DNA from: Clitopilus passeckerianus
Taxonomy: Eukaryota > Basidiomycota > Agaricomycetes > Agaricales > Entolomataceae
Assembly: GCA_944990035.1 (NCBI GenBank)
Contig: CALYLX010000123.1
Coordinates: 124,001-188,000 of the forward strand
DNA length: 64,000 nt
Reading direction: 5' to 3'
This document shows, in pieces, positions 22,316 to 37,100 of this stretch. The translations under genes and the position numbers were made by a program. A model generated the notes under the pieces. That model made no database searches. It was not told the DNA's origin and saw nothing but the letters and a program-made list of their open reading frames with translations. Position 1 is the stretch's first letter, and each line of letters opens with the position of its first letter.

Positions 22316-23337
22316 ATGAATGGCTCTCGCCCTGTTATCTCTTATGAGGATATAACATTGCCTTACTCTTCAGTAGAGCCTGATACGGCGCCTCCAAATG
22401 CCAATAGCGCCGCTTCCAAAAAGCGAAAAACCAATAACAAATCCAAGAAACGGCAGAATAAGCGACAGAAACCAAGCCACCAGGGAAACAACCATACTCA
22501 AACCTCCTACCAGTCAAACGGGGACCCCAGCTACAACGAAGAGTACGAAGAAGACGAAGAAGAGTACTATGAAGAAGAGAGCCGTGAACTCACGCATCAA
22601 GAGATTTGGGACGACTCTGCCCTAATCGATGCGTGGAATGCTGCGTCGGAGGAATACGAAGCATTCCATGGGCCAGACCAGGGGTGGAAGGCAGAACCGG
22701 TTCACAAGTCACCACTGTACGTGCATAAATTATTTGGAAATCTAAAAAGCTCTGACATGCGCTCAAAGATGGTACAACATTCCTCCAGAAAAGCTTTCTA
22801 ACCCTCCGCCTCAAAAGAAGCGCAAACTGGGTACAGAAGGCGATAAAGAAGAAGGAAACTCCAAACCTATCAACTTTGACACCTTCGTACCCTCGCACGA
22901 CCCGTCCCTGCAAGCTGCTGGTGAAGACGCTTCCGTGAGCAGTACTCAAATACCCAATGCGTACGACATTGCAAACATACCTGGCATCACCTCCGCAACA
23001 CCTTCCGCTGCAGGGCATCTTCAGGAACTCTTATCAGGCAGTCCAATGGTCAATCAAGACGAGGCCTTCTCAAGGGCTCTTGGCGCAATGTACTGGGGCG
23101 GATATTGGACTGCCATGTATCATGTCCGTCATTTCCCTTGCTCCTTCCGACACTGTGCACTCACCTTTTTCCGTTCAGTGCCAACGTTACATGGGTACTC
23201 AGTCCCAAACAATACAAACCTCGCATCCAAAACTCAACAATCAACAGGCGAACGATGAAGGTGAGTATATTGAAGGCGAGGACGAGCTTGAAGAAGGGGA
23301 GGAAGAGGATGATGGGTTTGTTTCTACTCAGCGATGA
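22316..23337 (+). CDS. SMN-like protein (survival motor neuron homologue)
   Basis: The N-terminal half has a basic nuclear-signal-like stretch (KKRKTNNKSKKRQNKRQK), an acidic run, and the Gemin2-binding-type segment HQEIWDDSALIDAWNAASEE. An intron (GT at 22719, AG before 22770) joins SPL to WYNIPPEKLSNPPPQKKRKL. Near the C-terminus DEAFSRALGAMYWGGYWTAM matches the YG-box of SMN, the self-association helix. A second intron (23127-23179) links to CQRYMGTQSQ and an acidic end. Known: SMN assembles Sm proteins on U snRNAs. No Tudor domain is visible, as is usual for many fungal SMN proteins. The gene is convergent with NUP93. Confidence 0.82.
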
Positions 23338-23600
23338 AAGATTGCTTACCCCACGTCTTGCATTTCCATTCGCCTTGTACGTATCCTCTCAATGCCCAAT
23401 ACCATACGACATTTGCTCTGACACGCTTCCGTCCAAAAAGCTAGTGTGGAGCTCGTTTCCAAAACGTAAGTGGTTGCCAGTACAAATGATTATTCGAAAC
23501 AGCTGTGTTCGTAAGTGAGGCCTTTTGCAAGCACTAATGCAATTACATGTTTTGGAGTAAATGCGAGAACAAGGGAAAGCAAAGAAAAGTCGTAAAAGTA

Positions 23601-26600
23601 TTACAGAGCGATCTCGACATCCAACCGAGCAAGGTATGAATAAGCATCCGGTGACATCCTGTACTTGAGAATGCCTGCAAAGATCATTAGAGACCTTGAT
23701 TTTCGGCGCACAGCAGCCAGAGTCTTGAAAACTGTTAAACACGAGGACACATACATAGAAAGAAATGACTCACCATTTGTCGAGTAGCATCTGGTACGAC
23801 GGATGACTTGGCCTTCTGGTGCACGCCAGACAGAGCTTCCATCGTCAGTGGCAGATAGACTTGAAGGTTCCTCTGTAAGGCCTCGTGCAAGTCCTTGAAC
23901 TCTTCTGCGCGGCGGGTGATTTTGGCAACGTCACCACTGAGCGGTATAAGATCCATCGATTCCATTATCTGTAAAGGGGCCCCAATGTTACCGAAGGCCT
24001 CTAGAGAGAAGTAAGAAAAGGCATACATCAATTGCAACCTCCGGTTTCCCTTGATTGATAGCTTCGAGAGCTTCGCGAATGCGCAGGAGCTGAACAACTG
24101 CATCCCTGTCCTTTCCGACAGCCCTGTTCGTCCTTTCGTAATGCTTGAGAATTTCGGCGGCCGTCTTCTCAAGTGAGCGATCCTTTTCATCGAGGCTGGG
24201 CTTGGAAATTGTATTGCTGAGAGCCTGAGCAAGGCATGCAGTGACTGTAGAGTATTCCCCAGCGAGGTTATACAGCTTGATGGCTTCGGAAATGCGGTCG
24301 TTTTCTTCCGAATTCCTTGCAGCTCGTGTAAGAATTTGTTCGTTGAATTGCTTGATGTCTTGTATTTTAAGCAGTGGTGCTCCTTGCTGAATGATACCAT
24401 TCTGTTCCAGTTAATGAATAGTTAAGCCGGAGATAGGGGAGCTATCCTCACAAATTTGGAGCCATCTTGCCTGTAGCCACCAACAAGCTCCTCCCAAGCG
24501 GGTCCACCATTGCTGAGGACAATGATGCGCCTGACTTGATCCCAAGCAATCTCGATTTGCTCTTTGCCAACGTCTTTCTGGTCGCTTGAGAGGCAGATGC
24601 AGTAAACGTACTGCAAGGCTTCTTTGGCATCCATCTTGACGAATTGACGAACATAGCGCCAGATCAATGTTGACAGGCTGAGGCCCGGAGGGTTGACTGG
24701 TGACAACGAGACTAAACGTATATGAGTGTACATGAAGCAGAGGGATACAGTGGGTAGCGCACGAGGTGTCATATCAGACGTTTCTGCTCGAGAAGGGACT
24801 CGCAGGAGCCCATGGTATGCAAGTGCGATGGCAAGATGAACAGCCTCCACTTCCGTTTCTTGATGCTCCCAAAGCGCTGCAACCGCCTGTTGAGGGGTCA
24901 GTCAATGCTATATTGCCACGAGCGAAAAAAAAAATGAATTACCCGTTCGAATTGACCACATATAAGGAGGACGCCTGCCCAGACACCTCTGCGTGCTCCC
25001 TGCTGACCAGGAGCGCCTTCGAAATGACGCTCGCCGTACCCGAGCAGAACCTCCGATAGTGCACGAAGCCCGCCCTCTTCGTCCTCGTCAACCTGAATTC
25101 GATGATATTGAGAATTGCGCAAAAATCAATTTGAAGAAGTGTGATTCACCATTGCCAACTGGAACCAAAGCCAGTCTTCAGTTGTTGTGGTTACCTGTGC
25201 CACACTCCTTCGAGATGGCTCAAGTTTACCCATCAATTTGTACAAAGCCAATTTGAAGGGATCCACGGTGGCGGAGTGCAACATTTGAGCGTTGTAGACC
25301 GTTTGCAAATGGTCTCTGTGTGGCTTCGGTAGTCTGTGGGATAAGAAACTTAGGTTTATTTCTTCTAAATAAGAACAGCATACTCACTTGCGTTCGGGAG
25401 ACTCAATCCATGTCTTGAAGTAGTCAATGAAATTGGACTCGCGGTGCTTGATTGGTTGCTGGTACTGCAAAGCCTCTTCCAACGCTTCTGTTGCATGACC
25501 GGTACGAATGAGGTAGTACAACCGAGCCCAAAGTGGCTGTCCCGCAACGAGCTGTTAATTTGTCAGATGGTGGCTTGGATGGTGACCAGCAATTCATTTT
25601 TGGGCAAACTGACCTCGATTCTATCCTCCCATTCGCCATTCCTATAGAATCGTACGAATAAAAAGGCTCGAACTTTGTTGGATACACTTGGATCTCCTCC
25701 AAGCCGTGCCTCTGTTGGTCGAGCAGCGATAGTGCGTTCTACAACATCCCAATATTGCTCTTCCAACGCCTCACGTGCTCCTTTGGCTATCTGCCGCCTC
25801 AATGTGGCAGCTTCCCGGGACTCAGGATCACCGAGGTAAGCACGAGCGAATTTGCGTTCGAACAAAGGCGCATTCAAGATATGGGCACCAGCGTGCTCCA
25901 CGGGTGGAAGCGCCGGGGGTTCGGCAGTTATTTTGGCAAGTATATGGAAGTTATGTGACATTTGCATTGACCTGGACTAAATTCGATAGTCAGTTCAGCT
26001 GAGCGCGTCATTCGAACATGACGGAAGCCTTACGTCCTGGCTGATTTCTTGAGAAGTTCTTCCGAGTGAATGGATAATGGGATACGAGATTCCACGTAGC
26101 CTGGCAGCGTTCAGCTCGCCAATTACGCGGTCGTAGGCCATCATCTTGCTTTGCATTTGCAAGGTCAGGCTTGGTGCGGTGTTGGCCTGGAACGTCTTTA
26201 GCTTCTTCCAGGCAGGCCGGATACCACAGAGAACATACCATAAGAGAGCTCTTTCCGTAACTACTTTTCTTCATTTCACTGAGTGCTCGATTTTCTCCGC
26301 CAATTCTTCCACCCAGTTCCTCAAACACGCGTTTCTTCTTGGCCTCCCAATCTCTCTGACTTCGCTCTTCGAGCATCCGGTAGAACTCTTCCTGAGTCTC
26401 TTTTCGCCCCTCCTCAATAGTAGAAATAAGATTTTGCTCATGGGCATGCCGGAGGTACCCTGCAACGTCTGTGTCTTGTAGAGGTTGCAATGGAGTGAAA
26501 GTGGCCGATGGATTCAGATGAGCTATCGAGCTTGATAAGGCAGAAGCATCAACGTGTGCTTGTGCAAGCAAGTATTTTCTGAAATCAAATTAAGAACAAG

Positions 26601-26792
26601 CAAGAGTAAAAACTCTGAAGAGACATACGCGCGATCGGTGTCATTGGCAGTGTTTGCCTGACGCGAGAGTAGTCGACGGGATTGAGCTTCAACTTCGTCA
26701 AGTGAAAGATTGACTGAAGGTAAATCCGGCTTTGAGAGGTGAGATGTGAGGTTCTTTGTAGCGGTCAGCAGAGCAGACAAGTCTGAAGCCAT
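23601..26792 (-). CDS. NIC96: Nucleoporin NUP93/NIC96 family
   Basis: It starts at ATG 26792 (MASDLSALLTATKNLTSHLS). After the first intron come helical and coiled segments (GYLRHAHEQNLISTIEEGRK, RMLEERSQRDWEAKKKRVFE), then the alpha-helical solenoid typical of Nic96, with blocks such as FARAYLGDPESREAATLRRQ, LAIALAYHGLLRVPSRAE and ISEAIKLYNLAGEYSTVTA. The last exon, reached by splicing to an AG close to 23670, ends YRMSPDAYSYLARLDVEIAL with the stop at 23601. Known: Nic96/NUP93 is a scaffold of the inner ring of the nuclear pore. The coding region is split by numerous short introns. The start lies 149 bp from the divergent ARP5 start. Confidence 0.9.
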
Positions 26793-26941
26793 TGTAAACG
26801 TTGAGGTCGTCGAGGACAGTGGCAGACGCGCGCTTGAACACGAGTTGTTTGGCACGTCCAAATCAAGAACATGTTCATCGCCTGTCCACGCCGCTCAGAT
26901 GATTGTATTCCTGCCTTACCTTCTCATTTGGGCAGTCAAAG
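26793..26941. promoter_or_regulatory. Shared upstream region of NUP93 and ARP5
   Basis: The divergent starts are separated by 149 bp, with no distinct TATA box. A bidirectional promoter is inferred. Confidence 0.5.
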
Positions 26942-29802
26942 ATGGAAATAACGAGCTCTGAGCCTCTAAACATCACTAGAGTACCTACACCAACACCACC
27001 ATCCATACCACCCAAGACAGATATTTACGACGAACACCGCTCTGCCCACACTCCTCTTATAATCGACAATGGTACAACTTCTCTGAAATGGGGATTTGCA
27101 ACAAGCTCGGCTCCTCAGTACGGCACAAATTCTATAGCCAAGTTTAAAGAGCGGAGAACGAACAGACCTTTGGTACTCTTTGGAGATGCTATCGAAGCGG
27201 AGAGCGGGGCCAAGAGCCAAACAAGGACTCCTTGGGAGGGAGATGTGCTCCTCAATTTCGATGCACTGGTGTGTAGAATCATGTATCAACGGAGTTGAGG
27301 ACATCCTCTGATTATTTCTTGAGATATAGGAAAATGCACTGGACTATACTTTCGTGAACTTGGGCATCGACACACCTTCAATAGATCATCCAGTATTAAT
27401 GACTGAACGATTGTGTACACCTCTGCACTCGAGGACTCGTAAGTACCACCATCCTTCTCTGAACTGTTACTCATATGTATCTGTCGCTAGTGACCTCTGA
27501 GCTGATGTTCGAATTATATTCGGTGCCTTCATTGGCATACTGCGTCGACGGGCTTATGTCCTTCTATAATAATACGCAAACATCCTCCATCCCTAACGAT
27601 GGCATCGTTGTATCTTTCAACACGGCGTCAACCTCTGTCATTCCAGTCCTGAACGGGAAAGGCCTCATGAGCCATGCCAAAAGGTAACCATACCACAGAT
27701 GCTGTACTGGTGCTTTCTCTCAATAATTTGCAATAGAATATCCTGGGGCGGGTCGCAAGCGTCCGAATACCTCCTCAAGCTCATTCAGCTGAAATACTCA
27801 AATTTTCCCACTCGGGTCACCACCTCGCAGTCCAACGTATGTTTTCTGCTATTCCAACGCGGTCAAAATCTTGACTCTAGATACAGTGGATGCTACAGAA
27901 TTTCTGCGAGTTTTCCCTCGACTACACAGGGCAGCTCCGTATCCTAAAAGATCCTCTAAAACTTCGCGAATGTGATCGCATCGTCCAGTTTCCATTTGTC
28001 CTTCCCAGCACAGTTGAGAAGACGGAGGAAGAGCTTACCAGGATAGCAGAACGAAGGAAAGAACAAGGCAAGAAATTGCAAGAGATGGCAGCCAAGACTC
28101 GCCTAGAAAAGGTAGGAGCACAACTTGCGAGTCCCACTGTAGCGTTCTCACGGGGTATGCAGCTTGCAAGGAAGGAAGCCGACCTACAGTTCTTGCTCGA
28201 TATGAAGGAGGATAGGACAACCATTCCTGCGCGTGAATGGAACGTACGTATATTACGACGCATATCACCGTACGTGCATCTGAGTATCTTGTAGGCCAAA
28301 CTACAGGCCGAAGGTTTTGATGATGATGCTAGCTTCGATGCAATGATCAAGAAACTGGACGGCGATGTGAAACGAGGTCGAAAGAAAGATGGGGATGTCG
28401 AAGAGATTATAGTAAGCCTTTACCCCATCTTATCTCACTCCTAACGATAAACCGTGAATATGCAGGAAGAGCCTTCCTTCCCTCTTGTCGATGTTCCAGA
28501 CGCAGATGTGAGTATAGAAGGAACCTGTTTTTTTGGACCAAGCCTCATATAATTCACAGCTTGATGAGGAAGGACTCAAGGAGAAGAAGAAGCAAAAGCT
28601 AATGAAGGCAGGGTATGAAGCCCGAATCCGAGCGAGGCAAGAGAAGGAGCGCGAAAGAGCCGAGAAAGAGCAGGAAGAGAGGAATGAAAGGGAAGAACGT
28701 GAGTCAGATCTGGGAGGCTGGTCGAAAAAGCTTCGGGATGAGCAGGAGGTTTGTCAAACCATATCCCCGCCGTACACCTTTCCTGAAGTGAACCTTCGCA
28801 GGCCCTGATGACCAAGATCAAGGATAGGGCTCGCAGGAAAGCCGCTCTTGGTGATAGGAAGAGCGCTGTTGCACAAGCTCGCATGAAGAGCATCGCCAAC
28901 CTTGCCAACGATGACCGAGTCCCCAAAAAGAAGAAAAAGGCAGGCGGAGGTCAGTATATGTTGATGTATGCTGTACATCCACCTGACGCTCTGCAGAGGA
29001 CATGTTCGGAGCTGATGACGCCGATTGGGCAATCTACCGCAAGATTGTAAGCTAACGATATTTTTCCTCCGGCATACACTAAACGAAACGCTTAGAACAC
29101 TGCAGCCGCTTCTTCCGACGAGGAAGACGACCTTGAGCGGCTGGCAACTGTCGAATCGAAGCTGCTTGCACATGACCCGACTTTTACAATTCAGCAAACA
29201 CATGCAGCGATTTCTACTCAACGCTCTGCCTTGCTTTCTGCCTTCCGACCAATCTATGAAGAAGGCGATGTCGAAGGTATACTCTCCCCACTCAAGTAGA
29301 ATTTCCCACTCATTTCCTTGCCACAGGACATGCAAGGATACATCTTAATCTCGAACGATGGAGAGTATGCGAGGCCTGGTTCTCTCCTGGTATGGCGGGA
29401 GTGGACTCTGCTGGCATCGGCGAAGTGATACAAAGCATACTCACAAGATTCCCCGACGCAGAGAAGAGCCGTCTCGTCAATGTAAGGATATTTAACCCGA
29501 ATTCTTCGGACCCACTTACTTACCGTTATCAGAACGTTTTCCTCACTGGAGGACCTTCGCAATTACGTGGACTCGTACCTCGACTACATGCAAGCTTACG
29601 GCCTGTCTTACCAACAGAAATGCCAATCAGGATAGTCCAAGCGCAAGATGCGCCCTTTGATGCATGGAAGGGGATGGCGGCGTTCAGCAAAACCCCAGAA
29701 TTCTCCAAGGTCGGGATTACGAGACAAGAGTATGACGAGTACGGCGGTGAAAGAATTAAGCGGTGGTGGGGAGGAAACTGGAACGGCGGGTTCATTCCCT
29801 AA
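26942..29802 (+). CDS. ARP5: Actin-related protein 5 (INO80 complex)
   Basis: The start ATG 26942 gives MEITSSEPLNITR. The first actin-fold strand reads TPLIIDNGTTSLKWGFATS, with the nucleotide-loop region altered as in Arp5. Later exons give LMFELYSVPSLAYCVDGLMS and GIVVSFNTASTSVIPVL. A long charged insert typical of Arp5 follows (TEEELTRIAERRKEQGKKLQ; KARQEK-type heptads between 28570 and 28750). The C-terminal actin part reads NVFLTGGPSQLRGLVPRLHA and APFDAWKGMAAFSKTPEFSK, ending GGNWNGGFIP. Known: Arp5 with Ies6 couples the INO80 remodeller to the nucleosome. About ten short introns are present and no disabling change was seen. Confidence 0.92.
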
Positions 29803-30003
29803 GCGCGCAGTCCTTGTATATCGAACCATATGCGATCGTGTTATGCACAGCGACCATTTTACAAATTGGACGGACAGCGAAACGTACATATATGTATGAT
29901 GTAGTGAACCCATGCCGGACCTTATGATAAGAGGCAATGTACAACAGAGAGGTAGACGTAGATTATGGGTATGGTATGAGAATCACGAAAGAGGTTCACA
30001 TGT

Positions 30004-30913
<910 letters not shown>

Positions 30914-31191
30914 TGCGACGTCTAGCGACTAAATAGGCCGATATTCAGTAATTGTAAAGCACGGAAGGAATGCGACTTTACATATGAGATGAGTTCGTGG
31001 TGGGTCACTGTCAGAAGGCGCTATTTAGCCGAGCTGGGACCTCCTCGAGCCAATCTTCTTACCACGTGCCTTCTTATATCACGGAGGTGACAACTTCAAA
31101 CTTGGCCTCCCACCCACACTTTTTATCTCGAATGGCTATATTTTTGACTACGGCGCAGTCTTATTTCTGAGCTATATGACAGGCGAATGCG

Positions 31192-34100
31192 ATGTCTGTC
31201 CGGTATCCAACGCTAATGCATTTATGGGACAATCAGACTCAACTCCGATTTTGCAATTTACCCCCCACAGTGGCTAGCGCTCGGACGCCCACATTGGGTC
31301 ATTTGACAGAGAGAAGACTCACGGTGAGGCCTTAAACCCCATTCGTTGGAAATGGGGTCCCCACAGGCCAACACTTGGACTCTTTCCTCGTCCTATAAGC
31401 GCTTGGACAATCTCGTTGTATTGATTTCCTATAGCATCTATCTCCTGTTCTCTCTTCGCATTGTGATCATCAATGCAGATTTTTTCGCTCTCAGCGAGCG
31501 TAATAAATGAACTCAGTGCGCTTATTGAATGCAGGTGTTCCTCTAGGGAGGAGTTGTATGCCCTCCTGTGGGCAACGGAAGCCGTGTTCACCAAGAACAA
31601 TTTTACCTCTATACTTGATTACCTCTTAAATCAGCCGCTTCTCATTGAACTGGTACTCTCTGGTACGTGAATATGGTATAGCTGCAAGCCCATACTCAAG
31701 AGTAATTTTCAGCGTCTAAATTACCGATAAAGAAGTGGATGTTGGCTGGATTCCCCACCGACCAATCAAAGTATCTTACTTCGATGGTTTCAAAGATCAT
31801 ACCCCGCCTGTCAGCTTTCCTTGTTCTTCAACCCCTTCCTCTTGATGAGAATACGATCTCTCAAATTCAAGAATATCATCACATCCAGGAATCTGTGCTT
31901 GATGCACTGACCCTTCTCTCCAACCATGGCCTACTCATCAAGCCCGCCTCTCCCAACAGATTGAGAGGCTTCAGCCGAAACACGGCAAACAGGAAAGGCC
32001 GACGGTTTACTTCGAAAGAAAATGAAGGAGATTGTCAACTCCTGGAACGCTTCTCATTAACACTCCCCGACAGTCCTGAGGATCGAGTACGTGGGGTTGC
32101 CTCGATAATGGCACAAGTGAAGCAACTGTTTGAGGTTCGCTCAGGATACAACTTTCTCTCTGAGATGCTCAGACCTATCCCCAGTTCTATATCGACATCC
32201 TTCGTAATCCTGCCGTTTCAGCAGTAATCGTCGACCTCTTTCTGGAAAAGGCTGCGCTTAAGGAAGACCAAAACTCGACATCAACGGCGGTTGCTCCAGA
32301 TGAAACCCCTGTTTACAGGAGGTACGACATCGCATTTTACTTCGAAGACTTGCTATGAACTAAATATTTCCCTTCTAGCTTCCCACTCGATGGCCAACCT
32401 CAAAGTTTCGGGCAGTGGAAAATATTCACATCCGGCCGGACGTTGCGCAATTTGCGCGACACGCACAAGAAAAGCCCCAAGCTCTTTGGCATTATTATGA
32501 AGAAGATCACGTCGGTCTTATGTGCTATCATTTGCGTGGCTTACTGACCCAAATTCCAGGGAGCTCTCACAGGGGTACTTTACGGACGATAACCATAAGC
32601 GGCTCGGTGGATCCCAAGCCGATGTTCCGATCTTTGAAGCCAAGATGTCTCGAGACACAAGACTCGTCGTAAGTTCCATCCGTGTAAATCATGGGCTCAG
32701 TTCATTCAAAACTGTACAAATCAGTATCAGATTCATTGCGAATATAACCATCTGACACGCAGTGATGAGCAAGGTCTGTTGCACACTAGACCTGGGGTCG
32801 AAGGCTAACCGCCTTTATCATAGTTTTACGTATTTTCGGCGTGTTCAACCATGCAAAACTTGGCAGACTATGGGACTCCATTGGACGTCAGCTGGGGCAC
32901 GAGGGAAAGGAGTACCGCCAAAGGTTCTTTGCATTCGCATTGCTATCTCAGCATTCCCTTATCTACTTTCCTAGATGTCTTTTTCGCCAAGAAAAGAAAA
33001 CTGGTTTTGGTGATACTGTATTCATTCCAGCCACCTTTCCATTACAGGCGCCATCCGAAGCATCAAAGCGCTCCACAGTCCTAGATCTCCCTCCTGAAGA
33101 CCGGGAAGGGGTACGTGATTGGCATTGTGCCTCAATTGTACGCGACTAATCCTAAGCCTCTTCAGGTCCATTCGTTCCTGGTGCTAGAAAAATATGTTGC
33201 CATGTCCCAGGTATGTGATGGTGTACCTTTGAAGGAGGCCTTTCGACTCAGCCTATCCTAGGGCCTGCTCCAAAGTACACCTTTCAAGCCCGAGTGCTTA
33301 ATTCCACTCTGACTGGCCTTCTCAAATCTAACGTAGGTATATTGGCCGATCTGGATGTAACCTTTCCCTTCCATTTGTCGTGCGTTTTCTCTCTTGTATT
33401 ACTATCACTGTTTGATCTGACTGAGCCCAGGCCGCAAGAAATGGCCATCGTGGAGCACCATGAATCTTGCTATGTTTTGGGTCGGAGCGGCACGGGGTGT
33501 GTACATTTTTACCCCTTGTAAACTACGAACGATTCTCATAATATTTCATAGGAAGACCACCTGCATGCTCTACAAGATTATCTGGCGGGAAACAATTCAA
33601 CGGATGCATCCTGAGGCTGTTTACAAGCCTCGTCAAGTCTTTGTTACAAAATCGGCCAACTTAGCCAGGAAAGTACAGGAAGACTTTGACAAGTTGTCGG
33701 TTTCCTTCCAATTTTTGGATCCAGCTGTTGCATACGTAAATTCTGTCGGCCCTGGGCAAACAACCGATAACCGCCCTCCATGTCGAGAACTACCTCAGAG
33801 ATATAGTGAGCTACGAGAGGAACACTTTCCCCTTTTCATCTCCTATGATGATGTGAGATTCTTCTGACGTGTTTGAGAACATGCCGACTTATCCCTTTTC
33901 TTTCCACTTTGTAGCTGGTACGGCTCATTGAAGCAGATTATGCTATTATCTTTCATGATTCCCCGTGGGGTCTTGTGAAGAAGCCCTTGACCTTCAAGGG
34001 ATTCCGACAGGAGTACTGGCCGCGTTTTCCACAAACACTCACGAGAGGAATGGGTGCGTCAAGGTAATAGAGACTTGAGTGGAATGCCTAATTTAGTCCA

Positions 34101-37100
34101 CCACAGATCCAAATCTTGTTTTCAATGAGATCATAGGTAGGCGAGCCCATTTATGTTGTAACCACGATTGGTGACTGAATCAAATATTTCTTTAGGTGTT
34201 ATCAAAGGCTCAGAACAAACACTCTCCTCGGAGAATTATTGCCTAGACCGCACATCTTATAGGGAGCTCAGCATACGAACAAGTCCCACATTTGCCGGCC
34301 AAAGAGACAACATGTACTCCCTTTTTGAGGTATATCAAAGATGGAAGCGACGGTTTGGGGACTACGACTCAGCCGACCGGTAAGTCTTCCACCCCGAGTT
34401 CTAGTACTTCAGAAGTACTTGCTGAATTGCGCTCTTGCAGGACCCACGAGCTCCTCTGTTCAGTGCACAAAGCTGAACCAAACGGCAAACGGATTGATCA
34501 GTTGTACGTATGCATTGTGGGCATCAATAAAGTTTATTTACTAGTCTTCAAAGGTATGTTGATGAGGCTCAGGATAATCTACTCATTGATGCTCTCGGTG
34601 CGTGTTTTCTTACCCGGAAAACACCATTACTGACTTAACATATCTTTAAGTCTTGCGATCTCTTTGTCACAACGCGAATGGGCTTTTCTGGGCTGGTGAC
34701 ACGGCCCAGACCATCCTTGCGGGATCATCCTTCAGATTTCAGAATCTTAAAGCCTTCCTGTACAGAATAGAGGTAAATTTTCACTTTATTGTGTTCAGCT
34801 GGCACCAGGTCTCAGGATCATCAGGAACAGCGCCAAGAAACTATTTCTCCATCTCGCCCCTACCTTTCACAAAGTGCATCGCTACCAGCAATGTTTCAAC
34901 TGACAACAAATTACCGGTCACACAGAGGAATAACTAACTGTGCCCATGCCGTCATCGAGCTTTTAACCACTTTTTGGCCCGAAACAATTGATGCGCTTGC
35001 TCCTGAAGAAGGTGTTGTGGATGGTGGAAAGCCCGTATTTCTAACTGACTGGGGAGACAACAACGTCAGAATCTACTCGGACGTTTCAGCTTCAAACCTG
35101 TACTCACGTTGCATTAAACAGGCACATATCCTGTCGGAATCTTCGTGAGTCTATACAATGATATACACAGTTACTCTTATCTCAATAATCATCCGAGAAG
35201 CACCGGCTCAGCAATGGAGCTGGGATCGAATCAGTGTACTGAGTGCTTCGTTTGCCGGATGACTTGAAAGTTGATTATTTCTCACTCTATAGGCATATTG
35301 GTTCGCAACGAAGAAGCACGGGAAGCTCTGCGGGGTCAACTACAGAATGCAACCATTGTGACGTCAGCGCTTTGCCATCCAGATGTACCGCTTTCTTATT
35401 TTCCCATAGGACAATTTATGATAGCAAAGGGCTGGAATTCGACGATGTAAGACTGTGCAGGGTTCCGTGTGTAAACTCACCAACTGTTCCCTCTAGGTCC
35501 TACTTCTGAACTTCTTTGAGGACTCGCTCTGTGATATTTCTCAGTGGCGATTAGTCCTGAACAACATTGGCCCCTCCCTCCCTCAAGGTCGACCTGCCCC
35601 TGATTTTGACCCGTTGCACCACGCCAGCCTTTGTACGGAGGTGTGTCAATGGATCACGAATTCAGTGACCTCCTTCTCAATGATATTTGTGATGAATTAG
35701 CTCAAGTTCCTGTATGTTGCTATAACCCGAGCACGAAAAACTTTCTGGATTGCAGATCGCTCGGCGAAGGCAAAGCCAATGAGGGTAGGCACTTGGATTT
35801 TGATGCGGCCAAGACGACTAACTACAAACCTTCTCCAGGATTACTGGTTGAGCCGGGGCCAAATCAATGTATCAACTTCTAATGCTGATTTGGAGCGCCT
35901 CGTTGTTTTTTCTTCTGCCGAAGATTGGGCCGTTCGAGGAGAAGATTTCTTCCAGCGGGGGAATTTTGCAACAGCCAAGCAATGCTTTGAACGTGCAGCT
36001 CTGCATCACAGAGCCCTGGAAGCGCACGCTCACGAATTGCGGGAAGTTGCTAGTGAGATTCCTATCAACTTCAAACATCGCCGACATCAAGTCTTTGTCA
36101 AGGCCGCGGAGGCCTTCATAAATTGTGCTCACCGGAGTGCTAACAATCAGCCGGAGGACTCGTTCCTTGTCAATGCAGGCCAATGCTTTGCTCTTGCTGC
36201 GGAGTATTCTACCGCCGCCGACATATTTGTGAAAGCTAATGATTCCGATTCGGCTGCGATATGCTATATCGAACTGGAGGCCTTCAACACACTCGCCAAG
36301 TTCTTCATCCGGCACAAAGACAAGCTATCCCCTCTGATAATTATGAAAATTAGAGACAAGGCATGTGACTACTTCTATCGAAAGGAAGATTTTGAGTGAG
36401 CTCGCTTCGATCGTCACTTGATTTCTTACGAATTTGATTACTCTCGGCAGAAAAGCATCTCTTTTCTTTGCTTCGACTGAAGAAGAAGAAGAGTTCCTCG
36501 AGAGAAAGAATTGGCTCCTATTACTAGCCGGTTTATACACCAGGTCCAACCAACTGGAGAAAGCCGCATCCATCTATATTCAAGAAGGCCATCCATTCCA
36601 GGCCATCCCTTTACTACTTCAATGTCAACCTGAACACACCTGGTCGGCATCAAGACATATTCTGGATGGATTATGGGATCATGTTTCTTTCGGTGCTCCC
36701 CCAATCAACCATCCATCGATTGGTCGCCTCATGAGCCTGTGGAAGGATGTTGATAAGGAGCACTTGACTGCCGAATTGGTTGACGAGGCAAGTTCTGCAA
36801 TCACCGTTGTTAACCCTTAATTCATATTTATATGCCATAGTTTCGCTTATTGTCCATGGTCTTGACGTCAAGCAGGTCTGATTTGGACAGACACGGAAGG
36901 GAATACCTCTTAAATCGCAAGAACCAAGCTGCGTTGCTCTGCTTGAGTCAATACTTTGTGCATTTCCCCGTGGATGCAAAAACTGCCGAAGACGTAGCCT
37001 GGGTGATCCACCTATTTTGCGACTACATCACGGCCCTAGTTGGGTTTACCTTTCCTGACGGCGTGGACGTTGGCGCCTCTCCTCTCCATTTCTATCTCTT

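Noticed and set aside
31319..31600. Minus-strand open frame of 93 codons opposite the helicase N-terminus
   Set aside because: It has no recognisable motif and overlaps exons of the plus-strand gene. It is treated as an antisense shadow.
35300..35460. Apparent frameshift between ILVRNEEAREALR and YDSKGLEFDD in helicase copy 1
   Set aside because: Introns starting GTACTG near 35235 and GTCAGC near 35361 restore one frame through both motifs, so it is not a pseudogene on this evidence.
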